The notes under the pieces are model-generated. The model was not told where the DNA came from. It did not search any database and was given only the letters and a program-made list of their open reading frames with translations. Source: Desulfobacteraceae bacterium (GTDB taxonomy: Bacteria; Desulfobacterota; Desulfobacteria; Desulfobacterales; Desulfosarcinaceae). Taken from it: DNA of 64,000 nt. The translations under genes and the position numbers were made by a program. Below, in pieces: positions 50,470 through 59,808 of this stretch; the first letter of the stretch is position 1; each line of letters begins with the position of its first letter. The stretch lies in NCBI GenBank assembly GCA_027068085.1, contig JAMOUQ010000017.1, positions 1 through 64,000 on the forward strand, written 5' to 3'.

Positions 50470-52806
50470 TTAGAAGCCCTTGAAGGGGTTCGGACCCAGC
50501 TCTTCTATGGATTCCACGAACTCGTTGATGATCTGCGGGATCTTGTCGTATTCGTCTATGGCGACCTGGAACATGGCCACCCGCTCTTCTTCGAGAGCCA
50601 GGCTCGACAAGGCATCGCCGATCTTTTTCATGCGGATCTCGGCAAGTTCGCTTCCCTTGACAAAATGGCACTGGTAGTCGTCGCCGTGCTTGCAGCCCAG
50701 CAGGAAGACACCGTCCATGCCCTGGGACAGGGCGTCTTTGATCCAGATGACGTTGACCGAACCCAGGCAGCGCACCGGGATCAGGCGCACGTCGGCCGAA
50801 TAGGACATCTTGTTCAGGGCCACGATGTCCAGGGCCGGGTAGGCGTCGTTTTCGCAGACCAGGCCCAGGATCCGCATGGGCGGCTCGGTGTAGTCGTCTT
50901 CCGAGGGCACGCCCACGGCCTTGACCATGGAGCCGATGCTGTCGATGTTGTAGTCGGCAAAGCCGATGATCCTTTCCGGACAGGCTCCCATGCAGGTTCC
51001 GCAGCGCCGGCAGCGGGTGGGATTGGGCTTGGGAGTTCCGCGCTCGTCGTCGTCCAGGGCACCGAAGGGACATTCCACCGTGCAGCGCTTGCACTGGGTG
51101 CAGCGCTGGAAGAAGAAGTCCGGGAAGGTCATGTCGCCCGACCGCGGATGGACCGAAACGCCGCGGTTGGCCGACTCCAGGCACTGGATCGCCTTGAGGG
51201 CCGCGCCGGCGGCGTCTTCCAGGCATTCTTCCACGGTCATGGCCCGGCGCACGGCGCCGGCGGCGTAGATGCCCGTTCTCTGGGTTTCGTAGGGGAAACA
51301 GATGAAATTGGAATCGACATAGCCGCCGAAAAGGTCGATGTCACGGAAGCCCGGCCCCTGGCGGTAGGCCAGATTGACCACCGGATCGTCGGCGGTTGCC
51401 GGAACCATGCCGGCTGCCAGGACGACCATGTCGGCCTTGACCTTGATCTTTTCGCCCAGCAGGGTGTTGGTGGCTTCCACCACCAGTCCGTCACCGTTGC
51501 GCGAAACCGAGACAACCTGTCCCTTGGTCAGGAAGATGCCCGGATCCTGCTGGATGCTCTTGTAGAAATACTCGCTCAGGCCAGGGGTGCGCATATGCTG
51601 GTAAAAGACGTAAGCCTTGCCGTCATTGTAGTCCTGGCGCACGTACTTGGCCTGTTTGAGAGCCACCATGGAGGTAACCGCGCCGGCATATTCGAAGTCG
51701 CTGTCGTCCTCGTCCTTGCCCGGGCTCTGGACAAAGACCACGGACTTGGCTTCCTTGCCGTCGGACGGGCGCAGGATCTTGCCTTCCTTGGCGATCTTTT
51801 CGAACTGGGCGTTGGTGACCACATCCGGAATTTCGCCGAAACCCAGGTGGGGGTACTTGTCGCCTTCGATGTCGGCCGGGCGCCAGCCGGCGGCCAGGAC
51901 CACGGCACCGAACTTTTCGCCGTTGGGATCGATGGCCAGGATGTCTTTGCGGCCCTTGTTGTATTCCAGGTAGAGCTCGTGCTGTTTTTCGGCATCCAGC
52001 TCCTTGCCGTTTTCGTCGTACTTCATCTCTTCCGGCAGGGGATAGGGAACGTCGAACTCGATTGTCTCACCCGGTTTTTTGAAAGTCACCGTGAAATCGC
52101 CCGGCTGGCCGGCCAGACGGGCCACCACCGTGCCGGTCTTGACGGAGACCTTGGGGTTGGCTTCCACGGCCTTGATCTTTTCGTCCACGACGGGGTCGAT
52201 GAGGTTGTCGTAGTCGGGTCCCACGGGCAGCTGGGCCCTCCAGTTGCGTACCCGGCCGCCGAGTTGGTCTTCTTTTTCGACGATGGTGACCTCGTAACCG
52301 GCAGCTGCCGCCTCCAGGGCCGCCGACATGCCGGTGATGCCGCCGCCGATGACCAGGATGCGGTTGGAGAAGTTGTCCAGCTTGTAGGGTTCGGGCAGAT
52401 CAACCTTTTCCACCCGGGCCATGCCCATCTTGATGTAGTCTTCGGCCATCATCTGGACCCGGTCGAACTTGTCCTCGTCTTCCTTTTCTTCCTCGGTCAG
52501 GGCCGGAAAATCGGAGCGGGGATGGGACCAGACCACGCCTTCGCGGAGATTGACCCGGTCGACGATGCAGCCTTCGAAACGGAACACGTCGAAGTTGACC
52601 CTGCGCGAGCAGGCGCAGACAACCAGGGTGTTGGTGCCTTCGCCAATGTCGGCCTTGAGCATTTCCACCCCTTCTTTGGAACACAGGATGGGATGGGTCT
52701 TGACAGGAAGGCCTTCTTCCTTGGGCACTTCGCACAACGCGTCGATATCCAGGGCCTCTCCGATGCCACAACCTGTGCAAATATAGACGCCGTATTTTTT
52801 ATCCAT
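50470..52806 (-). CDS. qmoB: Quinone-interacting membrane oxidoreductase subunit QmoB
   Basis: The 778-residue cytoplasmic flavoprotein is an HdrA-MvhD fusion. The N terminus has the cysteine pair CTGCGIGE. The FAD Rossmann motif GGGITGMSAALEAA lies near 155. Two ferredoxin motifs CTQCKRCTVECP and CRRCGTCMGACP occupy about 567-612. The C-terminal 135 residues resemble MvhD/FlpD, with CLGS and GCKHGDDYQC. It is thought to pass electrons between QmoC/QmoA and AprAB. It lies 11 bp after qmoA. Confidence 0.95.
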   Translation of the reverse strand: MDKKYGVYICTGCGIGEALDIDALCEVPKEEGLPVKTHPILCSKEGVEMLKADIGEGTNTLVVCACSRRVNFDVFRFEGCIVDRVNLREGVVWSHPRSDFPALTEEEKEDEDKFDRVQMMAEDYIKMGMARVEKVDLPEPYKLDNFSNRILVIGGGITGMSAALEAAAAGYEVTIVEKEDQLGGRVRNWRAQLPVGPDYDNLIDPVVDEKIKAVEANPKVSVKTGTVVARLAGQPGDFTVTFKKPGETIEFDVPYPLPEEMKYDENGKELDAEKQHELYLEYNKGRKDILAIDPNGEKFGAVVLAAGWRPADIEGDKYPHLGFGEIPDVVTNAQFEKIAKEGKILRPSDGKEAKSVVFVQSPGKDEDDSDFEYAGAVTSMVALKQAKYVRQDYNDGKAYVFYQHMRTPGLSEYFYKSIQQDPGIFLTKGQVVSVSRNGDGLVVEATNTLLGEKIKVKADMVVLAAGMVPATADDPVVNLAYRQGPGFRDIDLFGGYVDSNFICFPYETQRTGIYAAGAVRRAMTVEECLEDAAGAALKAIQCLESANRGVSVHPRSGDMTFPDFFFQRCTQCKRCTVECPFGALDDDERGTPKPNPTRCRRCGTCMGACPERIIGFADYNIDSIGSMVKAVGVPSEDDYTEPPMRILGLVCENDAYPALDIVALNKMSYSADVRLIPVRCLGSVNVIWIKDALSQGMDGVFLLGCKHGDDYQCHFVKGSELAEIRMKKIGDALSSLALEEERVAMFQVAIDEYDKIPQIINEFVESIEELGPNPFKGF

Positions 52807-52817
52807 GGATGAACCTC

Positions 52818-54095
52818 CTACTTACTCGCCAGGGTTTGAATCGCCTTCAGGGCCATACCGGTGGCGTTCTGGTTTGAGGAAACCACGTCGGCCGGCTTAC
52901 AGGCACATCCTGCGGCGAACATCCCGCCCTTTGTGTAGTCGTTGATCATGAAGCCGTCTTCGGTGAACTGCAGGTCGGCGGGCAGTTTTTCATTGGCTGC
53001 CGTAGGCTGCATGCCGGTGGCAAGAACAACCAGGTCGACCGTCTGGTGAACTTTTTCACCGCTGAGGGTATCTTCGGCCACCACGGTTATGTTCTTGGTT
53101 GCCGGATCTTCACCGACTTCGGCCACCTTGCCCTTGATGAAGAAGATGTTTTCGTCTTCCCTGATCATTTTGTAGAATTTTTCGTAACGCTGGCCCGGTG
53201 CGCGCAGGTCGATATAGAAGATGTAGATCTTGGCATCCGGGTAGCGCTCCCGTATGTAGGTGGCCTGTTTCAGCGAGGCCATGCAGCAGATGTAGGAACA
53301 ATAGGGCAGGTGGTTTTCATCCCTGGAACCGGCGCACTGGACAAAGGCCACGCTCCGGGGTTCCTTGTCGTCCGAAGGCCGCAGGATCTTGCCCCGGGTG
53401 GGACCGTTGGGAGCGGCCAGCCTTTCCATCATCATGTTGGTTATTATGTTGTCGTACTGGCCGAAGCCCAGATTGTCGATCCTGGTGGCGTCGTAAGGTT
53501 CCCAGCCGGTGGCCCATACGATGGCGCCCACCTGAAGGTCGATGGTCTTGGCCTGCATCTCCAGGTCGATGGCGTCGTACTTGCAGGCTTCCTTGGCCTT
53601 TTGGGCGTCTTCGGTGCCTATTATCTGGGGCGAGATGACGTAGCGGGCCGGGAAGGCCATTCCAAGCGGCAGGTAGGCACCCTTGATCTGGCGCATGCCG
53701 AAGTTGAACTCATCGCTGATCTCGATTTCGCAAGCCTCGGCGCAGTCGCCGCAGCAGGTGCAGTTTTCGTTTACGTAACGGGGATTGAGTTTGACCGTAA
53801 CCGTGTAGTTGCCCGCGCTGCCGTCTACTTTCTCAACCTCGGCCAGGGTGAAAATCTTGATGCGCGGATTGTCCTTGATCCGCCGGAAATTGATTTCCAG
53901 ACCGCAGGTCGGAGGACACAGCTTGGGAAAGTACTGGTTCAGTTGGGCAACCCGACCACCCAAGTATGGATTCTTTTCCACCAGAAAGACTTCGTACCCC
54001 ACTTCAGCGGCTTCAAGGGCCGTGGTCAACCCGCTGATACCGCCGCCGACCACCATGATACTGCCACTTGCAGGGGCTGTATTCGCGTTTGCCAT
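52818..54095 (-). CDS. qmoA: Quinone-interacting membrane oxidoreductase subunit QmoA
   Basis: The 425-residue protein is an HdrA-like FAD protein with GGGISGLTTALEAAEVGYEV near residue 17. The cysteine motif CTCCGDCAEAC follows, and YCSYICCMASLKQA later. I chose the ATG at 54095 because GGAGGG precedes it and the protein then has the usual size; the frame runs on to 54395 through the promoter and terminator region. It is the first gene of qmoABC and has its own control region. Confidence 0.95.
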   Translation of the reverse strand: MANANTAPASGSIMVVGGGISGLTTALEAAEVGYEVFLVEKNPYLGGRVAQLNQYFPKLCPPTCGLEINFRRIKDNPRIKIFTLAEVEKVDGSAGNYTVTVKLNPRYVNENCTCCGDCAEACEIEISDEFNFGMRQIKGAYLPLGMAFPARYVISPQIIGTEDAQKAKEACKYDAIDLEMQAKTIDLQVGAIVWATGWEPYDATRIDNLGFGQYDNIITNMMMERLAAPNGPTRGKILRPSDDKEPRSVAFVQCAGSRDENHLPYCSYICCMASLKQATYIRERYPDAKIYIFYIDLRAPGQRYEKFYKMIREDENIFFIKGKVAEVGEDPATKNITVVAEDTLSGEKVHQTVDLVVLATGMQPTAANEKLPADLQFTEDGFMINDYTKGGMFAAGCACKPADVVSSNQNATGMALKAIQTLASK

Positions 54096-54268
54096 GCTTT
54101 CCCTCCGTACTTGAACGTTGTAAGATTTTTTAGCAACTGGTTCGATGACCAATCCAATCAGGTGATGCCCTTGATGATCTGGAACCTGAAACACGCATCT
54201 GGTGCCGTTCAGGGTCGGATACTTGCTTTTCAGGGATATGAATAGATACGGGTTTCGGGCTCCAGAGC

Positions 54269-54308
54269 ACCTTAGCATAAAAATTATTTTTGTAAATAGC
54301 AAAAACAA
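54269..54308 (-). promoter_or_regulatory. Candidate qmoABC promoter in AT-rich DNA
   Basis: Within the 346-bp gap between aprA and qmoA, a sharply AT-rich block holds two possible pairs on the minus strand: TTTACA/TAAGGT and TTGTTT/TAATTT, both with 16-bp spacers. Because a terminator precedes it, a promoter is expected here. The rest of the gap (54096-54268) shows no gene. Confidence 0.4.
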
Positions 54309-54368
54309 CCCTTTGACAATATTGCAAAAGGGCATCGCCTGAGAGGATCCGGGGCCTGAAGCAGGTAA

Positions 54369-54402
54369 CAAAAACCTCCAGGTGTCCGAAGACACCTGGA
54401 GG
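54369..54402 (-). terminator. Strong terminator between aprBA and qmoABC
   Basis: On the minus strand, CCTCCAGGTGTC and GACACCTGGAGG form a perfect 12-bp stem capped by a UUCG tetraloop (54375-54402), followed by TTTTTGTT. It lies 39 bp beyond the aprA stop. Confidence 0.93.
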
Positions 54403-54441
54403 CATTTTGCATTCAGGCGATCAACTCACCGGAGCCATGGA

Positions 54442-56421
54442 TCAATCCGGGATGATCTTGACGTATTCTTTCTTGAAGATATCCCATTCGCCCTTTTCCG
54501 GATCGTACTTGGAGTTGACGAAGCAGAACCAGTTCTCGTCGTCCTGTCCCGGATGGTCTGACTGATAGTAGAAGCCCGGGTAACGGGTTTCTTTCCGGAA
54601 CTGGATGTGACGCAGATGGGATTCAACCGTCCAGATCCTGTGGATGATCTCCCAGGCCCGCAGCAGTTCGTGCAGGTCGCCGGCAGCCATTTTCTCGCAG
54701 TCTTCACGCATGACCTGCAGCAGGTCCATGACGATCTCGAGGCACTTGCTGGTGGTCTGGTAGAAGGTGGCGGTTCCGGCGCCGTACTCGTGGGTGGCCT
54801 TCATCAGGCGGTACATCATGCCGTTGGGCTTGATGTAGTTGGGGTTGACGTCCACGGCGGTGGTGTATTCGCAATGGTCCAGGAAGACCCGCACCGGCTT
54901 GTAGACCATGTCCACGATCTCATCGGTGGACATCTTCAGGGTCGGGGTGTAGTCCTTGTGATCCACGGCGTAGCGCACCATCTGCTTGGCGGCGATGCGG
55001 CCTTCGCTGTGGGACCCGGAGGAGAACTTGTGGCCGGAGCCGCCCACGCCGTCACCGGCGGTGAACAGGCCGTAGACGGTGGTCATTTGCTTGTAGACCT
55101 TGCCGTTGTCGGCCTTGACCTTGTAAGAATCCGGTACCCAGTCGTAATCCGGTCCGGAGACCCACAGGCCGCAGCAACCGGAGTGGGAACCCAGCAGGTA
55201 GGGCTCGGTGGGCATGATTTCGGAGTTTTTCTTTTCCGGCTCGGTGTTGGTGGCGCACCACAGGTTGGCCTGGCCGCAGGTCATGTCGAGGAAGTCTTCC
55301 CAAGCTTCGGCTTCCAGATGCTTGAGTTCCTTCTTGTCCATGGTCTTGCCAAGTTCGGCCAGAGCGGTGACGGTGTCCATGATGATGGGGCCGCGGCCTT
55401 CTTTCATCTCGAACAGCATCAGGTGGTTACGCAGGCAGGTGGGGGTGATGGCCGCGGTTCCGTAAGGAGCGTATTTTTCAAGCTCTTTCTTGGCGGCTTC
55501 GCTGGTTGCGTAAGGCTCGCCCAGGCCGTTGAGGGTCTTGGCCTTGAACAGCAGGAACCAGGCGCCGACCGGACCGTAACCGTCTTTGAAACGGGCCGGG
55601 GTGAAACGGTTTTCCATCATGGTCAGCTCGGCACCCACCCGCATGCAGAGGGTGTAGGTGGAACCGGAGTTCCATACCGGATACCAGGCGCGGCCCTTGC
55701 CTTCGCCAACCGAACGGGGCTGGTAGATGTTGACTGCGCCGCCGCAGGCCACCAGCATGGACTTGCACTTGATGATGTAGACTTTGTTCTCGCGGACCGA
55801 GAAGCCGACGGCACCGGCGATCTGGTTGGGATTGTTGGCGTCCAGCAGCAGCTCTACGATGAAAATCCTTTCCAGGATGTTTTCGTCGCCCAGAGCTTTT
55901 TTGGCGGCCTCGGCCACGATCCTTTTGTAGGATTCGCCGTTGATCATGATCTGCCATTTACCGGTACGCACCGGAGTGGCGCCGTCTTTCAGGGTCCCCA
56001 TCTTGAGGCCCTTTTTGCCGTCCAGGTTCTTGCCCTCGGGGGTCTTTTTCCAGATGGGCAGGCCCCATTCTTCGAACAGATGGACAGAGTCGTCCACGTG
56101 GCAGCCCAGATCGAAGATCAGGTCTTCACGGACGATGCCCATCAGGTCGTTGCGGACCATGCGGACGTAATCGTCCGGGGTGTTTTCGCCGATGTAGGTA
56201 TTGATGGCCGACAGACCCTGAGCCACGGCGCCGGAGCGCTCCATGGCGGCCTTGTCCACCAGCAGGACGCTCATGTCGTCCGGCAGCCATTTCTTGATTT
56301 CAAAAGCAGCGCCGCAGGCAGCCATGCCGCCGCCGACGATCAAACAATCAACTTCGCGCTCCTCGACTTCAGGATCCCTTACGGCTTTGATTTCACCTAA
56401 AGGTTTGTTCGGTAATGCCAT
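54442..56421 (-). CDS. aprA: Adenylylsulfate reductase alpha subunit
   Basis: AprA is the FAD subunit that reduces APS to sulfite and AMP. The 659-residue protein has the FAD motif CLIVGGGMAACGAAFE near residue 25 and RSGAVAQGLSAINTY near 62, the strongly conserved flavin contact region. HSGCCGLWVSGPD is near 418 and GDGVGGSGHKFSSGSHSEGR near 458. Length and motif order match AprA of sulfate reducers. It is the second gene of aprBA and ends before a strong terminator. Confidence 0.97.
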   Translation of the reverse strand: MALPNKPLGEIKAVRDPEVEEREVDCLIVGGGMAACGAAFEIKKWLPDDMSVLLVDKAAMERSGAVAQGLSAINTYIGENTPDDYVRMVRNDLMGIVREDLIFDLGCHVDDSVHLFEEWGLPIWKKTPEGKNLDGKKGLKMGTLKDGATPVRTGKWQIMINGESYKRIVAEAAKKALGDENILERIFIVELLLDANNPNQIAGAVGFSVRENKVYIIKCKSMLVACGGAVNIYQPRSVGEGKGRAWYPVWNSGSTYTLCMRVGAELTMMENRFTPARFKDGYGPVGAWFLLFKAKTLNGLGEPYATSEAAKKELEKYAPYGTAAITPTCLRNHLMLFEMKEGRGPIIMDTVTALAELGKTMDKKELKHLEAEAWEDFLDMTCGQANLWCATNTEPEKKNSEIMPTEPYLLGSHSGCCGLWVSGPDYDWVPDSYKVKADNGKVYKQMTTVYGLFTAGDGVGGSGHKFSSGSHSEGRIAAKQMVRYAVDHKDYTPTLKMSTDEIVDMVYKPVRVFLDHCEYTTAVDVNPNYIKPNGMMYRLMKATHEYGAGTATFYQTTSKCLEIVMDLLQVMREDCEKMAAGDLHELLRAWEIIHRIWTVESHLRHIQFRKETRYPGFYYQSDHPGQDDENWFCFVNSKYDPEKGEWDIFKKEYVKIIPD

Positions 56422-56486
56422 GTTTTATCCTCCTTAAGATTAAAGCTTGCGATCAGGTGAATTCCACCAGGTGCGAATCATCCGCC

Positions 56487-56924
56487 CTAGGCAAGCGCCT
56501 GCGGTTTGGGAACCTGGTACCCGTCTTTTTCCTCGGTAGCCAGCAGCGGGCTTTCCAGATCCTGGCCCTTCAGATCCTCGTAGGCGTTGGCTGCACCTTC
56601 CGGGGTGGTCCGTACAGGGAACTTGAAGCGTTTGACGACACCGTTGCGGAACTTGCAGGTCCACATGATGTCCTCGGTACCCAGCATGGGCATGATGCTG
56701 CTTCCCAGGGGAACGAAATCAGCATAGCCTCTGACCTCTATGGCCTGGCTGGGGCAGATCTTGACGCAGGAAAAGCATTCCCAGCACTGATCCGGTTCCT
56801 GGTTGTAGGCCTTCATGGCATTGGGATCAAGAACCATCAGGTCGTTGGGGCAAATGTACATGCAAGCGGTCTTGTCGCCGCCCTTGCACCCGTCACATTT
56901 TTCCTGAATGACGAAACTTGGCAT
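56487..56924 (-). CDS. aprB: Adenylylsulfate reductase beta subunit
   Basis: AprB carries two [4Fe-4S] clusters and passes electrons to AprA. The 145-residue protein has CDGCKGGDKTACMYICP (near 10-26) and CWECFSCVKICP (near 48-59), which together supply eight cysteine ligands. The C-terminal tail reaches over AprA in known structures. GGAGGT precedes the ATG. aprA follows 65 bp downstream. Length matches the family. Confidence 0.97.
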   Translation of the reverse strand: MPSFVIQEKCDGCKGGDKTACMYICPNDLMVLDPNAMKAYNQEPDQCWECFSCVKICPSQAIEVRGYADFVPLGSSIMPMLGTEDIMWTCKFRNGVVKRFKFPVRTTPEGAANAYEDLKGQDLESPLLATEEKDGYQVPKPQALA

Positions 56925-57395
56925 TTAAAATACCTCCATTGGTTAGCGTAATGTTAAAACAGTTCTACCCGATTGTTCAGTGGTTCAACCTCCTGTCCTT
57001 CGCACCTCCCTTCATTTTTCTCGTCCGAACCTCACCTGCTCGGACATATACGATTGAATCAAATATGTATGGATAATCCCCATTCACACCCTGGGTATAT
57101 CTGCCCGGTGTTTTTCTCATTATTTGGGTCGGACTAAAATTTCGTTAATTTTCGGTAAGATATGACCAACACAAGGTTAGTTGAATATCATCCGAACATG
57201 CTCTTGTCAAGGATTTTCAACCGCTGCAAGCTACCGAATATCCAGCCAGATCGCCGCAGCCCCGGAGGTTTCCATATCTGGAATTTCAACCGCCGCCCAC
57301 CACCATATATTGTGGCTGAAAGCCTGCCGCCGGCAGGAGGCGCAAACTTACGATTGTCCTTGCCAGCAGCCGGTGCCGTAAAATATATAACGGCC
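56925..57395. promoter_or_regulatory. 471-bp divergent region between aprB and a YkgJ gene
   Basis: The aprB side should contain its promoter and a leader of perhaps 100-150 nt, but I could not fix the -35/-10. AAAATT and AATTTT form a 6-bp inverted repeat (57136-57152). A CATAT/ATATG pair flanks GATTGAATC near 57045-57068. A reading frame runs through 57162-57395 into the YkgJ gene, but its residues look unlike the family and it is not called. Confidence 0.35.
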
Positions 57396-58127
57396 ATGGA
57401 AACCATCGTTTTGCCTCTGGAGGCCGGAGCAAGCTTCAATTTCGATTGTCACCCGAAGGTGCCCTGTTTCAACGCCTGTTGCGGGAACCTCAGCCAGGTC
57501 CTGACGCCCTACGACATAATTTGTCTCAAGAATCACCTGGGGTGTTCGTCGGGTCAGTTCCTGGAGCGTTATGCCATGGTCTACAGCGGCCCGGCCACCG
57601 GGCTGCCGGTGGCAAGCCTGCGCTTCGACCGGCGCCGGGGCGGGCTCTGCCCCTTTGTCGGGCCTGAAGGATGCACGGTCTATCCGGCCCGGCCCGGTTC
57701 CTGCCGCCTCTATCCCCTGGCCCGGGGTGCTGCCCTCGATCCGGGGGGAAAGCCCCGGGAGCACTGGGCGCTTATAAAAGAACCCCACTGCCGGGGCCAT
57801 GAATCGTCCCGCACCCGGACCATAGACCAGTGGATCAGGGACCAGGGGCTGGAGGACTATCTGGAGTTCAACGACCTGCTGCTTGAGATCATCAGCCTCC
57901 GGAACAAATCCGGCGGACGGCCCCTGGCAGGAGACCGGCGCCGCAGTTTCGTCACCGCCGCTTACGACCTGGACCGGTTCAGGGCTCAGGTCCTGGACGG
58001 GACCCGGAACTGCGGTCCGGAGGTTGCAGAGAAGGTGGCCGCAGCCGGCGCCAGCGATACGGACTGTTTGAAAGTTGCCCTCCGGTGGTTGAGGCGCGAA
58101 ATGGGAGGTTTGCATCATGGATCTTGA
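57396..58127 (+). CDS. YkgJ-family cysteine cluster protein
   Basis: The 243-residue protein has the family cluster FDCHPKVPCFNACCGNL (near 15-31) and later CPFVGPEGCTVYPARPGSCRLYP. Function of the family is unknown; iron-sulfur or zinc binding is presumed. The start is uncertain because no ribosome site is clear; the ATG at 57396 gives a protein that begins with ETIVLPLEAG just before the conserved region. It overlaps the next gene by 11 bp, so the two are cotranscribed. Confidence 0.75.
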   Translation: METIVLPLEAGASFNFDCHPKVPCFNACCGNLSQVLTPYDIICLKNHLGCSSGQFLERYAMVYSGPATGLPVASLRFDRRRGGLCPFVGPEGCTVYPARPGSCRLYPLARGAALDPGGKPREHWALIKEPHCRGHESSRTRTIDQWIRDQGLEDYLEFNDLLLEIISLRNKSGGRPLAGDRRRSFVTAAYDLDRFRAQVLDGTRNCGPEVAEKVAAAGASDTDCLKVALRWLRREMGGLHHGS

Positions 58128-58932
58128 AGGCAAAGCGGCCCTGGTCCTTGGCAGCATAAAGGGGATCGGCAAGGCCATCGCCCTGGATCTTGCCGCGGCC
58201 GGGGCCGACCTGGTCCTCACCTATTACGACTGGCAGGAACACCTGGAGCGGGCCCGGGCCGATTTCGAGGCCGCCGGTTGCCGCTACCTGATGCTGGAGG
58301 CGGACCTGCGCGACAAGTCCCAGGTTCAGGCCCTGATGGACAAGGCAATGGCCCGTTTCGGCCGGCTGGACGTACTGATCAACAATATCGAGCGCGGCGG
58401 CTGGCCCGTTGTCCATGGTGCCTATACAACGGAGCAGTGGGACCTGGAGCTGGCCACCACGTTGCGGGCCAAGCAATGGGTGTTTCAGGCCGCCCTGCCC
58501 CATCTGAAGGCATCCGGCGAAGCGGTTGTGGTCAACCTTTCTTCCATCGCCGCCCTGGTGGGCCGCAGCGGCCCGGCCAGCCTGGTGTTCAACGAAGGAT
58601 ACGCAGCCGCCAACCGCGGTGTGGGCCTGCTTACCGAAACCTGGGCCCGGCTGGGCGCTCCCCGGGTGCGGGTCAACGAGCTGATGCTCGGCCTGGTGGA
58701 AACCCGGCACGGGCCAGATACCCGGGGCTGGGGGCTGCTGACCGAACAACAGAGACAGGCCCTGGTGGATCACACCCTGCTGGGCCGCACGGGACGGATT
58801 CAGGATGTGGTCAAGGCGGTCCGCTTCCTGGTTCAGGACGCCGGGTTCATGACCGGAGCGGTCGTCCGGCTCGACGGCGGATACATCCTGGGGGGAGAAA
58901 AGGTCGCTCCCATGCCCCAAGGGGTGGTCTGA
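58117..58932 (+). CDS. SDR-family protein with altered catalytic motif
   Basis: The 271-residue protein has an SDR Rossmann fold. The nucleotide motif reads LGSIKGIG (11-18), and LINN (87-90) and NLSS (140-143) follow. The usual YxxxK appears as YAAAN (Tyr162, Asn166), so the catalytic Lys is replaced. The C-terminal LDGGYILGG is typical. It could be a non-catalytic NAD-binding protein or have a changed mechanism. GGGAGG precedes the ATG. It overlaps the YkgJ gene and converges with another YkgJ gene. Confidence 0.8.
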   Translation: MDLEGKAALVLGSIKGIGKAIALDLAAAGADLVLTYYDWQEHLERARADFEAAGCRYLMLEADLRDKSQVQALMDKAMARFGRLDVLINNIERGGWPVVHGAYTTEQWDLELATTLRAKQWVFQAALPHLKASGEAVVVNLSSIAALVGRSGPASLVFNEGYAAANRGVGLLTETWARLGAPRVRVNELMLGLVETRHGPDTRGWGLLTEQQRQALVDHTLLGRTGRIQDVVKAVRFLVQDAGFMTGAVVRLDGGYILGGEKVAPMPQGVV

Positions 58933-58953
58933 AAAGCCGTCGGGGAGGATTTT

Positions 58954-59730
58954 TCAGCTCAGCCCGATTTCGGGGCTCTTGATGCCCCAGACCATGAGCT
59001 TGATCCAGGCAAAGGCAAATTCCAGCAGGGCTTTGTCGCCGGTCCTGAGCTTCTGTTTCAGCTTGTTTTTGATCCGGTACCTTTTCAGAAAGCTGCTTTC
59101 AAAGACGAACTGTCTGAAACGGTCGATGTTGTAGGCCGCCATGAAGGCCATTTTGAAGCGGGGGTCCTGCCGGCCGCCCTGCCAGGGGTCTTTGCCAAAC
59201 AGTCCCCGGACAGCCGCCCATTTGGCGGTCATCCGGTTGAAGACCGCCGCCTGCTGGTCGCCGATCCATTCTTCCAGGCTGAAGGTGGTATCGCTGCCGG
59301 GCCCCAGGCAGAACTCCGGCGGCCTGAAAAAGGCCACCTGACTGGACTTGCCCTCGGGGTCGAACAAAAGCCCCAGCTCCACCGGGAAAGTGCGGCAGGT
59401 GTCGGGCCGGTCGGCGTAGACCGTGCAGCCTGCGTCGGAAAGGAAGGGGCAGGTCTTTTCAGGGTTTGAGGCCATCTTCAGCAGGACGTCGGGGAAAAAA
59501 TTGTCCGGCCGCATGACCACGTCGGTGTAGGTTTCCAGGAATTGTTCCGAATCCATGTCGAGGGCCTTTCTGAGGCGGGCGACATCGTAAGGATAGAGAA
59601 ACAGGTTCAGGTTGCGGCAGCAGCGGTTGAAGCAGGCCAGGCCGGGATGACATCTGAAATTGAACCGTGTGTCGGGCTCCAGCCGCATCCCCCGGAGAGC
59701 GCCCATTTTTTCGGAATCCAAAGTTTTCAT
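58954..59730 (-). CDS. YkgJ-family cysteine cluster protein
   Basis: The 258-residue protein has the family cluster FRCHPGLACFNRCCRNL (near 25-41) and the later CPFLSDAGCTVYADRPDTCRTFP. It is a clear relative of the YkgJ protein at 57396-58127, with the same two blocks and a similar YDVARLRKAL segment. The function is unknown. It lies 78 bp downstream of the next YkgJ-type gene in the same direction. Confidence 0.8.
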   Translation of the reverse strand: MKTLDSEKMGALRGMRLEPDTRFNFRCHPGLACFNRCCRNLNLFLYPYDVARLRKALDMDSEQFLETYTDVVMRPDNFFPDVLLKMASNPEKTCPFLSDAGCTVYADRPDTCRTFPVELGLLFDPEGKSSQVAFFRPPEFCLGPGSDTTFSLEEWIGDQQAAVFNRMTAKWAAVRGLFGKDPWQGGRQDPRFKMAFMAAYNIDRFRQFVFESSFLKRYRIKNKLKQKLRTGDKALLEFAFAWIKLMVWGIKSPEIGLS

Positions 59731-59808
59731 ATTGTTCAGAACCCGGGTTGCTTGGTTTCAGGTTTTGTTTCTGTCGCCGGCAGGCGGCAGTCGGCAAAGG
59801 GCCTCTTT

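Noticed and set aside
54096-54395. N-terminal extension of QmoA
   Set aside because: It would run through an AT-rich promoter-like block and the aprA terminator, and QmoA of normal length starts at 54095.
57162-57395. N-terminal extension of the YkgJ protein
   Set aside because: The residues are unlike the family, and the family-typical start is close to 57396.
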